Shown here: piece by piece, positions 1 to 6,962 of the stretch
How the letters are laid out: each line of letters begins with the position of its first letter
Position numbering within the stretch: position 1 is the first letter of the stretch
Source: JBDHZU01 sp039812085
GTDB taxonomy: Bacteria; Actinomycetota; Actinomycetes; S36-B12; UBA10799
Assembly (NCBI GenBank): GCA_039812085.1
Contig: JBDHZU010000022.1
Location: 1-21,721 of the forward strand
Length of the DNA: 21,721 bases
Direction: 5' to 3'
The notes under the pieces: model-generated
What the model saw: only the letters and a program-made list of their open reading frames with translations
The model's database searches: none
What the model was told of the DNA's origin: nothing
Position numbers and translations under genes: made by a program

Positions 1-2855
1 TTGGCCAAGCCACCGTCGAGGGCATTCGGTAAGTCGTTAACGAACTCCTGCGCCAGTTTGAGACCGGTGACCGGCAGTGAACGCAGATAGTGCAGCGATG
101 CCCAGCCGGTCCCAAAGTCATCGACATAGACCGAGACACCGAGATCGGCCACTGCTCGTAGTTGCATGAGGGCGACTCCGTCGTCCGGAAGCAGGACGCT
201 CTCGGTCACTTCGATGACCACTCGTTCCGGCAGCACTCGGCTGCTAACCAGCGCATCAGAGACGGCTTCAGCGATGTTGTCGATTTGTAGTTGGCGAACC
301 GAGACGTTCACGCTCATGCGCAGATTGCTGTAGACCGCAGAGTCGGAAGTCCAACTCGCCAAATCGTGTAGGGCCGTGGCCAACACGTAGCGACCGATGT
401 CAACGATGATCCCGGTTTCTTCTGCTAGCCGGATGAACTCGTTCGGAGATAGCTCGCCCTCGGTGGGGTGAACCCAACGAACAAGCGCCTCAGCACCTGC
501 TATGCCACCAGTCGCTAGGTCCACGACGGGTTGGTAGAGAACATGGATCTCGCCGCGTTCCAGTGCGACTCGAAGTTGCGAGGTCATCGAGAGTCGGTTG
601 ACTGCAGAGTCGTGCATGTCTGATCGGTAGACCGCGACGCGTCCCTTGCCGGCGTACTTCGCCTCATACAGCGCGAGGTCTGCATCGCGTTCCACATCGG
701 CAGCGTCACTCTCACCGCTGCTCAACGCGATTCCGATACTCGTCCCGACCACGACTTCGTTGCCAAGGAGGTCCACTGGTTCACGGATGCGATCCAAGAC
801 TCGATCTGCCACGGCGCGGGCATCTTCTTCTGACTGGGCGCTTTCCAGAATGACCGCAAACTCGTCCCCACCAAGGCGTACGGGGGTATCGCCTTCGCGC
901 ATACAGGAGACCAGTCGATTCGCCACTACCCGCAGTAGTTCATCGCCAGCGGGGTGCCCCAGGGAGTCGTTGATGTTCTTGAAGTCGTCGAGGTCGAGCA
1001 TGAGGACGGCGAACGGTGTGCCCGAGCGACGCGAGCGGGCTGCTGCCCGTTTGATCTCGCTGCGGAACACTGCGCGGTTATTCAGACCGGTTAGCTCATC
1101 GTGGTACGCCTGGAAGGCCAGCTTCTGTTGCAGTTGGTACCGCTCAGTGACGTCGTGGTGGGTCACGACGAACTGCTGTTCGGGAGAGATCCACGCGACA
1201 TCCACATCGACTCGACGGTCGGTGCTTTCTGCTTCGTAGCGATCCGGCTCACCCGGCAGAGTGGGGATACGCAAGGTCTCGGCATTGACCACCAAATCGC
1301 CGGTGGCTTCACCATCAATCTTGGCTCGATCTAGCAGTGCCTTGGCCAGTGGCTGATCGGTGAACAAGGACGGCCATTGCCGACCGACTGCCAGGGATGG
1401 GGGAGCACCCGTGAGATCACGCATTGCTTCGGTGACGTAATTGACCGTGCCGGAACTGTCGAGCAGGGCGATTACGTCACTGGCGTTGTGAAGCAGCAGT
1501 TCCAGTCGTTCTGTGGTGGCTTGTTCCAAGATTCGACGGGATAGAGCAAGGCGTTCCATTGCCATACCGACGCTTTGCCCGAGTACCGCAAGTGATGCTT
1601 GCGCAGGTCCGCCGATGATGTCGGGGGCATCCACCACGAGTCGTCGGGCCGGACGAACGCCGGGAATCGGCACGACCGTTCGGTAGCGCAAAGCCCGACC
1701 CTCGTTACGGAACCATGATGGTGCCGGGGCGATGCGGTCGTGTTCCATTTCTTGAATCGTGGCCAGGTGACAGCCAACGTCGGGCTGCTCTACCAGTCGA
1801 CCTGCCCAGTCCGGTAGTCGCGCTTCGACATCGGCAAGGTCTCCGGTGCGCATCAGGCCAGCGTTGATTTCTCGCAGCACGTTTTCGCGACGAACTGACT
1901 CGCGGTAACCCTGCACCAATAGGTTCACCCGCAGCAGGACCAGTGCGGTCAAAGCAATCGACGCGATGATGAATGCTCGACTGTTGGTGAAGTTCCCCGA
2001 TTCTGGTGGGAAGAACAAGACCAGTGTCGGGGGGATCAAGATGCAGGTTCCCAATAGGACGAGCACTCGACTACGTGCGGTCAGTGCGGCATCCACATCC
2101 CCGGCAGGGGGTCGGGTAGCAGTTGGGTCGAGGACGGCTGCGCCGATCAGCGTGTAGACGCAGATCAGAACCACTGTGGTGATGTGGGTGACGGTCTCCT
2201 CGGCAAGGGGAGGGTGTGGAACCCACAAGCTCAGAGACAAGACATCGCCGATGAACTTCAGCACGAAGGCTGCCGACAGCATGCGGATTGATCGGTTAGC
2301 GATGCGATCTGCGGAGAACCACAGTCGCACCGTGACGGACAGCAGTACCAGGTCGAGCACGACGTAGGTCACGAGCAGTTGCCGGTTGCCGGTACTCAAT
2401 GCTGGGTTGTGCCACAGCGGGAAGATGAGGCGGTCGGCAGCGACGATCGTGGCGGCGACGAAGACGATGGCCGAGTCGAGGAATCCGCTGATGTCAGAAA
2501 CAGTGCGTCGCCGGCGGTGGACGAACCAGATGGCGGCAGCAACCATGACGATGCTGGCCACGATGTGGAAGATGTTTTGGATAGTGGAACCGGGCTCGGC
2601 AAGTTGATCTGGTGCCGGTGAGGTGGGAGCGCTAGAAAGCAGTTGCAGGAGCAGGGCAATGCCCACCATGGTCCACGCTGAACGTGCCCACAACGGCCGA
2701 GTTGCGGCAATGGCAAACACCATGATCACGGTGATCAGGCCGACGATCCAGGTCACTCCGCCGGGGTGTGAATCCAGGGTCGTCTTCGCAATGACGAAGA
2801 AGATCAGCACGACATTGAGAGCGATCCACAGGTTGCGTGGTCGCGTATTCAACAT
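1..2855 (-). CDS. Membrane-anchored GAF/PAS-GGDEF-EAL cyclic-di-GMP signalling protein (C-terminus beyond window)
   Basis: This gene runs off the left edge; 951 residues are visible. The ATG at 2855 is preceded by a strong GGGAGGAGG ribosome site. Residues about 1-320 are hydrophobic with roughly nine membrane helices, followed by a GAF-like stretch (about 340-450) and a PAS-like domain (about 450-570). The GGDEF domain has an intact GGDEF signature at 662-666 and a product-inhibition RxxD site (R653, D656) exactly five residues before it, so an active, feedback-inhibited diguanylate cyclase is expected. The EAL domain has EAL at 789-791 and DDFGTG at 912-917, followed by a conserved lysine, so phosphodiesterase activity is also possible. 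Family knowledge: such proteins make or degrade c-di-GMP in response to a sensed signal. The net direction cannot be read from sequence. The N-terminal sensor is not a class I can name. The gene is divergent from the next one. Confidence 0.95.
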   Translation of the reverse strand, partial: MLNTRPRNLWIALNVVLIFFVIAKTTLDSHPGGVTWIVGLITVIMVFAIAATRPLWARSAWTMVGIALLLQLLSSAPTSPAPDQLAEPGSTIQNIFHIVASIVMVAAAIWFVHRRRRTVSDISGFLDSAIVFVAATIVAADRLIFPLWHNPALSTGNRQLLVTYVVLDLVLLSVTVRLWFSADRIANRSIRMLSAAFVLKFIGDVLSLSLWVPHPPLAEETVTHITTVVLICVYTLIGAAVLDPTATRPPAGDVDAALTARSRVLVLLGTCILIPPTLVLFFPPESGNFTNSRAFIIASIALTALVLLRVNLLVQGYRESVRRENVLREINAGLMRTGDLADVEARLPDWAGRLVEQPDVGCHLATIQEMEHDRIAPAPSWFRNEGRALRYRTVVPIPGVRPARRLVVDAPDIIGGPAQASLAVLGQSVGMAMERLALSRRILEQATTERLELLLHNASDVIALLDSSGTVNYVTEAMRDLTGAPPSLAVGRQWPSLFTDQPLAKALLDRAKIDGEATGDLVVNAETLRIPTLPGEPDRYEAESTDRRVDVDVAWISPEQQFVVTHHDVTERYQLQQKLAFQAYHDELTGLNNRAVFRSEIKRAAARSRRSGTPFAVLMLDLDDFKNINDSLGHPAGDELLRVVANRLVSCMREGDTPVRLGGDEFAVILESAQSEEDARAVADRVLDRIREPVDLLGNEVVVGTSIGIALSSGESDAADVERDADLALYEAKYAGKGRVAVYRSDMHDSAVNRLSMTSQLRVALERGEIHVLYQPVVDLATGGIAGAEALVRWVHPTEGELSPNEFIRLAEETGIIVDIGRYVLATALHDLASWTSDSAVYSNLRMSVNVSVRQLQIDNIAEAVSDALVSSRVLPERVVIEVTESVLLPDDGVALMQLRAVADLGVSVYVDDFGTGWASLHYLRSLPVTGLKLAQEFVNDLPNALDGGLA

Positions 2856-2947
2856 CGTGGCCTCCTCCCTCAGGGAATTGATCGCTCCCATCGTCGCGCA
2901 TCCGCGTCGGCTGTGCGAGTTCATGCGTGGAGGTTGACGCTGTGACG

Positions 2948-2953
2948 TACCGT
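2948..2953 (+). promoter_or_regulatory. Candidate -10 element for leaderless transcription
   Basis: TACCGT fits the actinobacterial TANNNT -10 pattern and ends six bases before the ATG at 2960. No Shine-Dalgarno sequence lies between it and the ATG. This spacing would put the transcript start at or next to the A of the start codon, giving a leaderless mRNA, which is common in actinobacteria. No convincing -35 hexamer was seen. The start site is inferred. Confidence 0.45.
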
Positions 2954-2959
2954 TGAACC

Positions 2960-3370
2960 ATGCTTCGGTACGCACTTGCCCGCCGATGGTGGGCGTGGCA
3001 CTTGTTGTGCCTGTGCTTGGCGGCTGCGTTTATCGCCATGGGTATCTGGCAGCTACACGTCGCAACGGCGCCGATTTCTTACGGTGGTTCGTTGAACTTA
3101 CGAAACTTCGTTTACGCATTGCAGTGGTGGGCGTTCACCTGCTTCGGGATCTGGTTTTGGTTCCGTTTCATCCGTGACCAGCGGGACGCTGAGATGGCCG
3201 GCGATGCAGGTGCGCTGACCACAATCCGCAACCAGGGTGAGCAGGGCAGTGAGGTTGTTCTACCCGTTGGGGCTGCTCCACAGATTTCGTTAGATGCTCG
3301 GGCGCAAGCACGCCGCCGAGCCCGAGAAGCCGCAGCGGCTGAAGATGGCCGCACAACCGCAGGGGGATGA
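2960..3370 (+). CDS. Small two-helix membrane protein, SURF1-N-terminus-like
   Basis: The product has 136 residues. It begins with a short basic/aromatic stretch (RRWWAWH) and a first membrane helix ending in GIWQL, which resembles the start of SURF1-family proteins. A second helix follows at about 50-70 (YALQWWAFTCFGIWFWFRFI), then a hydrophilic tail rich in Ala and Arg. It is far too short to be a full SURF1 (which carries a large extracytoplasmic domain), so it is better seen as one of the short actinobacterial membrane proteins often found beside DUF3817 genes. The stop is one base before the next ATG, so the two genes are probably co-transcribed. The start has no Shine-Dalgarno sequence and is probably leaderless. 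Function is unknown. Confidence 0.8.
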   Translation: MLRYALARRWWAWHLLCLCLAAAFIAMGIWQLHVATAPISYGGSLNLRNFVYALQWWAFTCFGIWFWFRFIRDQRDAEMAGDAGALTTIRNQGEQGSEVVLPVGAAPQISLDARAQARRRAREAAAAEDGRTTAGG

Positions 3371-3371
3371 C

Positions 3372-3776
3372 ATGGCGGGAGCATTGACGCGTTACCGAGT
3401 GATGGCGTGGGTAACCGGTGTATTCCTCTTGGGACTAACGCTGTGGCTCATCGTTGGTTACACCGTGCTCGACTATTCCGATCCGGCCAATAAGCCAGCG
3501 GTTTATGCCCTCGCCTGGACTGCCCACGGCTGGCTGTACTTCATCTACCTGCTCTGCGCGGTGGACCTCACGTTCCGGTTGCGCTGGAGCTTGTGGGCCA
3601 CGGCCGGAATCCTGATTGCAGGCACCATCCCTGCTGCGAGCTTCATCGCTGAGCACTTTGTCGTCAAGCGGGTGCGTTCCCAGTTCGATGGGGTCGATCT
3701 GCGCGAGGTCAATACGGCGGCTGCGGCCCGACGGGTGCAACGCGCGACTGCGGGTGGCAGCACAGACTCTCTGTGA
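3372..3776 (+). CDS. DUF3817 family integral membrane protein
   Basis: The product has 134 residues and three membrane helices (about 9-31, 44-65 and 71-93). The order and spacing match DUF3817, with a conserved AHGWLYFIYLL helix and a GTIPAASFIAE segment. The ATG at 3372 was chosen because AGGGGG lies five bases upstream and the homologous part starts at MAGALTRYRV; an in-frame ATG at 3294 would overlap the upstream gene by 77 bp and adds a non-conserved extension. The C-terminal tail after about residue 105 is hydrophilic and variable. The family has no established function. It is the second gene of a two-gene unit, separated by one base from the gene before it. Confidence 0.88.
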   Translation: MAGALTRYRVMAWVTGVFLLGLTLWLIVGYTVLDYSDPANKPAVYALAWTAHGWLYFIYLLCAVDLTFRLRWSLWATAGILIAGTIPAASFIAEHFVVKRVRSQFDGVDLREVNTAAAARRVQRATAGGSTDSL

Positions 3777-3831
3777 GGGATTCGTTAAGACCCTCGTGAG
3801 CAGCGAGGCCATCGCACGTCTGTTCTCCGGC

Positions 3832-3940
3832 TTTGAGTACGTTCTGTGCTCAAATTACGGGACTTTCCTCGATGGAAGATCCAATTAGTTCACGCGTTGT
3901 AATTGAGGCAATACAGCAATCTGTCCACTATGTGGACAGA
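3832..3940. repeat. Cluster of four successive inverted repeats
   Basis: Within the 268-bp gap between the DUF3817 and CHAP genes there are four consecutive dyads. They are 3832-3854 (9-bp arms with one G-U, 5-nt loop), 3860-3882 (9-nt arms with one mismatch and one G-U, 5-nt loop), 3882-3905 (6-bp arms CAATTA/TAATTG, 12-nt loop) and 3920-3940 (perfect 9-bp arms TCTGTCCAC/GTGGACAGA, 3-nt loop). The first lies about 55 nt after the DUF3817 stop and could be its terminator, although no T-run follows. The last is symmetric enough to be a protein operator. No coding region is seen between 3777 and 4044. Arms were matched by eye; folding energy was not computed. Confidence 0.55.
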
Positions 3941-3952
3941 AGTGGGGGCGAA

Positions 3953-3972
3953 ATGTCCGATTCGTTCCTTTA
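3953..3972 (+). promoter_or_regulatory. Motif shared with the 16200 leader (copy A)
   Basis: The 20-nt stretch fits ATGTCCGANTNNTNCCTTTA, and 16 of 20 positions are identical to 15969-15988. Both copies precede a gene for a secreted wall hydrolase. This copy is 72 nt upstream of the ATG at 4045. It could be a regulator site or part of a promoter for an alternative sigma factor. It matches no element I can name. Confidence 0.45.
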
Positions 3973-3996
3973 TTGACGTGACGAGATCCGCAACCG

Positions 3997-4008
3997 ACCG
4001 CTAGCGGT
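3997..4008. promoter_or_regulatory. Perfect 12-bp palindrome upstream of the CHAP gene
   Basis: ACCGCTAGCGGT is fully self-complementary and lies 36 nt before the ATG at 4045. The same 12 bases occur again inside the CHAP coding region at 4513-4524. It could be an operator for a dimeric repressor, or it could form a hairpin in the leader (AACCG/CGGTT pairing across it). The evidence is symmetry and recurrence only. Confidence 0.3.
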
Positions 4009-4044
4009 TCCCCTTCTCGAAAGCTCGTGCGCAAGGTCGAATAC

Positions 4045-4647
4045 ATGCACACAAACAATTCTGTTGCTGCGCCGCGCCCTCGAACTGTGGGTCGCCGCGC
4101 TGTCATGGCCGCCGTTGTTCCCGCACTGGCCGCCGCTGCTGTCATCACGCCGGCCGCTGTGAGTACCAATGCTGCTCACGCCGCTGCGCCAAGTGAATCC
4201 CGTACCTACGGCGCGATCGTGAACGGTCGCTCCTGGCTGCAAGGTGACGGCGTTGCCGTCATGCGTGGTCGGCAGTGCGTCGAGCTGGCAACCCGTCTGT
4301 ACGGCAAGAAGGGATGGGGTTCGCTGAACAACATCTACGGCTTGCGTTCCGGACGTACCTACAGCAACGGCAAGATCCAGATTCACCGCAATGGTTCGGG
4401 CTACGTGCCGGTTCCCGGCGACGTTGTCGTCGAACTGGGCGGTCCGTACCAGCACGTTGCTGTCGTGAACAAGGTGACCAAGCGAGGCGTCTACACGGTT
4501 GAGCAGAACGCCACCGCTAGCGGTCGTCACCTGTACGGCTGGAGCAACTTCAAGAAGAAGAAGGCCACCGGCGCGTACCACGGTCGGTACGTCGGCTACT
4601 TCATCCACTCAAAGAAGAACCATCACAAGAACCTGAACAAGATCTGA
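4045..4647 (+). CDS. Secreted CHAP-domain peptidoglycan hydrolase
   Basis: The product has 200 residues. The N-terminus is an Ala-rich export signal: GRR at 16-18, a hydrophobic stretch to about 39, then a likely cleavage around AHAAA (44-48). The adjacent arginines make Tat export possible, although the Sec route cannot be excluded. The mature part is a CHAP amidase/endopeptidase domain with the expected triad: Cys78 in RQCVE, His137 in QHVAVV, and Glu153/Asn155 in EQNA. Family knowledge: such enzymes cut amide bonds in the peptide part of peptidoglycan. The C-terminus ends in a strongly basic Lys/His/Asn tail (about 188-200) that could bind wall polymers. ATG 4045 is preferred over GTG 4027 because the signal peptide is then of normal form; the ribosome site is weak (AAGG 8 nt upstream). 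The gene meets the minus-strand oxidoreductase tail to tail with one base between. Confidence 0.9.
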   Translation: MHTNNSVAAPRPRTVGRRAVMAAVVPALAAAAVITPAAVSTNAAHAAAPSESRTYGAIVNGRSWLQGDGVAVMRGRQCVELATRLYGKKGWGSLNNIYGLRSGRTYSNGKIQIHRNGSGYVPVPGDVVVELGGPYQHVAVVNKVTKRGVYTVEQNATASGRHLYGWSNFKKKKATGAYHGRYVGYFIHSKKNHHKNLNKI

Positions 4648-4648
4648 G

Positions 4649-5875
4649 TTAGTCGAATGTGAAGTCGGCAGCTTGTAGCCGACTGATCAGAGCGCTGCCC
4701 ATCGCCGTTGCAGGAGTGAGAACTCCGGCGGCATCCGGCAGGCCGTCACCGATAGCCAGACAACTGGCTGCCTCAGAAAACATCACGGCGGTCGCTGCAT
4801 ACCCAGGGTCACCTTGGGCAGCGACCGTCGTGCTGGTTCTTTCTCCGCTTGCAGTGGTTGCCACGATCTCCATGCGGAATCGACCATTACGTCGGGACTC
4901 CTCCGAGGGGCCTTCGCCCGGATCAGGTAAGACCTTGTCCACTGCCCAACTCGTTGCTTTGAACGACATCCCGGCGTAGAGCACAGTCAGACCGGCAGCA
5001 GTACTCGCAGCCATGGCCGCCGATTTCGGTCGATTGCCAAATCCTTGGACTTCTCGGTAGCGGAACTCGCGTCCGTAAGCCCAATCCTGCAAAGCGTTAC
5101 TGCGACGAACGATTCGGGTGTTGTACCCGGCCATCACAAATGGCCCCATCCATCCGCCCAACGACTCGTCTTTGAACACCTTCACTCGGTCACGTTCGTC
5201 ACCCAGATTCGGTTCGGCCGAACGGTCAGGGCTGAGCGCATAGGGGTCGACCACAATTCGCGCGAGGGATCGATCGGCTTTGACGGCAGCTAGCTGGTTA
5301 CGCAAAGAGTCGATCGTTCCACCAGAGAACCCGCCCTTAAGAGATCGGACCACCAGGGTCGTGTCCAGTAGCGGACCAAGTCCGGCGTTGACAGCTTTCT
5401 GATGCGCGAGCAGAACTCCGAGATCGCTGGGGATCGAGTCGAAGCCGCAGGAGTTCACGATCCGAGCCCCAGTGGATTGGGCAGTCTCGTGATAGCGGTC
5501 GATGCAGTCGCGGGCAAACAAGACTTCGCCGGTCAGGTCGCAATAGTGAGTGCCGTTTGCGGCGCATGCGGCCACCAACTCGTGGCCGTATCGGGCGTAA
5601 GGGCCAACCGTGGTCGCCACCACTCGGGCCGCGCTGGCCAATTGGGCGACTGCTTGTGGGTCTGAGGCGTCGGCAACATGGATCGGCCAATCTGCAGCGG
5701 CCACTCCAAGCTGTTCTCGTAATTCCGTCAGGCGGGGTGCGGACCGTCCCGCCAGCGCAATCGTCAATCCTTGTGGACGCGATCGCGCCAGATATTCCGC
5801 CACCAGTCGTCCGACGAATCCGGTTGCCCCGTAGATCGCGATGTCGTACTCGCGTTTATTGGTGTTTGTTGCCAC
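4649..5875 (-). CDS. Saccharopine dehydrogenase-like NAD(P)-dependent oxidoreductase (trans-acting enoyl reductase type)
   Basis: The product has 408 residues. A Rossmann nucleotide-binding motif GATGFVG is at residues 16-22. It is followed by LAGRS, and later by VGPYARYG and NSCGFDSIPSDLG, the signature segments of the saccharopine-dehydrogenase-like family that includes the mycobacterial trans-acting enoyl reductase. Length fits that family (about 390-420). Despite the family name these proteins rarely act in lysine metabolism; in mycobacteria one member reduces a lipid intermediate in glycolipid synthesis. The substrate here cannot be told. The GTG start at 5875 has GGGTGA upstream, and the gene is divergent from the glycosyltransferase. 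No membrane segment is clear, apart from a hydrophobic stretch near residues 300-320. Confidence 0.88.
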   Translation of the reverse strand: MATNTNKREYDIAIYGATGFVGRLVAEYLARSRPQGLTIALAGRSAPRLTELREQLGVAAADWPIHVADASDPQAVAQLASAARVVATTVGPYARYGHELVAACAANGTHYCDLTGEVLFARDCIDRYHETAQSTGARIVNSCGFDSIPSDLGVLLAHQKAVNAGLGPLLDTTLVVRSLKGGFSGGTIDSLRNQLAAVKADRSLARIVVDPYALSPDRSAEPNLGDERDRVKVFKDESLGGWMGPFVMAGYNTRIVRRSNALQDWAYGREFRYREVQGFGNRPKSAAMAASTAAGLTVLYAGMSFKATSWAVDKVLPDPGEGPSEESRRNGRFRMEIVATTASGERTSTTVAAQGDPGYAATAVMFSEAASCLAIGDGLPDAAGVLTPATAMGSALISRLQAADFTFD

Positions 5876-5902
5876 GTTGTCACCCTACGAGGGCATCGTC
5901 GG

Positions 5903-5933
5903 TTGGCGCCGGCATGTGTGATGGCCCTAGGTT
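5903..5933 (+). promoter_or_regulatory. Possible promoter of the glycosyltransferase gene
   Basis: TTGGCG at 5903-5908 and TAGGTT at 5928-5933 resemble -35 and TANNNT -10 elements. The 19-nt spacer is longer than usual, so the -10 is the more credible part. It lies in the 95-bp divergent gap and would give a short 5' leader before the ATG at 5971. Confidence 0.3.
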
Positions 5934-5970
5934 GGCTTCTGAATCCGAATCAACCCCAATGGAGCAACAG

Positions 5971-6912
5971 ATGACGGTCAGCGACGCCGGTGACAATGCA
6001 GCTCAATCTGCTGACGAACAGGCTGTGCCAGATCAAGAGCCAGCTCAACCTGCGCAACAGCAAGCCGAGCAACCGCAAGACAACGGTGACGTCCAACCGG
6101 ACCGTCGTCGTTCACGCGATGAGCGCCGACCAAAGAATCCCAAGGTGACGGTGATCGTTCCAGCATTGAACGAGGCCGACAACGTCCGCGAGATCTTGCC
6201 CTTCCTTGCTCCTTACGACGAAGTCATTCTGATTGACGGAAACTCCAGCGACGACACTGTTGCGGCTGCCAAGGAGGCGCTGCCGGACGTGAAGGTCGTC
6301 GTCCAGAAGCGCAAAGGCAAGGGCAACGCTGTGGCCACCGGTCTGGACGCTGCCACTGGCGATGCCATCGTGATGTTCGACATCGACGGTTCTGCCGACC
6401 CCAACGAGATCCCTCGCTTTATCGAAGCCCTGGTCAATGGTGCTGACTTGGCCAAAGGAACCCGATTTGCTCCCGGCGGTGGCAGTGAAGACATCACGCC
6501 GTTCCGCTCCTTGGGCAACAAGGGATTGAACGCGATTGCCTCCGTACTGACAAAGCATCGTTTCTCGGATCTTTGCTACGGCTACAACGCTTTCTGGCGA
6601 GACCAGGTCTACATGCTCGATCTGCCCGATCCCGAACGTGAAGGCGAGATGGAACAGGGCGATGGGTTTGAGATCGAAGCACTGATCATCGGACGATTCG
6701 CTTTGTCCGGTGCGCGCATCGTGGAAGTCCCCAGTTACGAACACAACCGTTACTACGGCGACTCGAACCTGAATGCGGTGAAGGACGGTGTTCGGGTGCT
6801 TTGGACCATCGTCAAGGACCGTCGTTACGCCCGCGAGATTCGTCGTATGGCCAAGCGTCGCAGTGCGTCCCGCATGGAAGGTCCAGAACGTCCCGGTTGG
6901 ATGGGTCACTAG
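5971..6912 (+). CDS. Family 2 glycosyltransferase (dolichyl-phosphate-mannose-synthase-like)
   Basis: The product has 313 residues. Residues 1-50 are a disordered tail rich in Gln, Asp, Ala and Pro. A GT-A fold then begins at VTVIVPALNEADNV. The metal-binding DxD is FDIDG (Asp137, Asp139), and the sugar-nucleotide region includes DGNSSDDT. The C-terminal RYYGDSNLNAVKDGVRVL is typical of actinobacterial polyprenyl-phosphate sugar transferases. No membrane helix follows the catalytic domain, so this is the soluble single-domain form. ATG 5971 was chosen because GGAG lies six bases upstream; an ATG at 5959 is in frame but has no ribosome site. Family knowledge suggests transfer of a sugar from a nucleotide to a lipid carrier or glycan; donor and acceptor are unknown. 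The CoA-transferase gene follows after 50 bp. Confidence 0.88.
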   Translation: MTVSDAGDNAAQSADEQAVPDQEPAQPAQQQAEQPQDNGDVQPDRRRSRDERRPKNPKVTVIVPALNEADNVREILPFLAPYDEVILIDGNSSDDTVAAAKEALPDVKVVVQKRKGKGNAVATGLDAATGDAIVMFDIDGSADPNEIPRFIEALVNGADLAKGTRFAPGGGSEDITPFRSLGNKGLNAIASVLTKHRFSDLCYGYNAFWRDQVYMLDLPDPEREGEMEQGDGFEIEALIIGRFALSGARIVEVPSYEHNRYYGDSNLNAVKDGVRVLWTIVKDRRYAREIRRMAKRRSASRMEGPERPGWMGH

Positions 6913-6923
6913 TTGGTGTTGAC

Positions 6924-6941
6924 ACGGATCGCGTGATCCGT
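6924..6941 (+). terminator. Perfect hairpin between glycosyltransferase and CoA-transferase genes
   Basis: ACGGATC, a GCGT loop and GATCCGT form a perfect 7-bp stem, 11 bases after the stop at 6912. No T-run follows, so a classical intrinsic terminator is not certain. It could be an actinobacterial-type U-less terminator or a dyad operator for the gene at 6963. Confidence 0.4.
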
Positions 6942-6962
6942 CGATAACGAAGGTGGCCTCTC

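Noticed and set aside
646..1239. 197-codon plus-strand open frame rich in Ser, Arg and Thr
   Set aside because: It is antisense to the PAS/GGDEF coding region; the composition is that of a shadow frame.
3777..4044. c-di-AMP (ydaO) riboswitch before the CHAP gene
   Set aside because: The gene class fits, but the conserved segments (paired G-rich block with GGGGTGAA, and the GTCAGCTAACC-type 3' block) are not recognisable here or at 15886-16199.
3970..4608. 212-codon minus-strand open frame opposite the CHAP gene
   Set aside because: The plus strand encodes a signal peptide and complete CHAP triad, so this frame is a shadow.
6112..6909. 265-codon open frame on the minus strand opposite the glycosyltransferase
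   Set aside because: It mirrors a clear GT2 coding region and has no domain or ribosome site; such shadow frames are common at this base composition.
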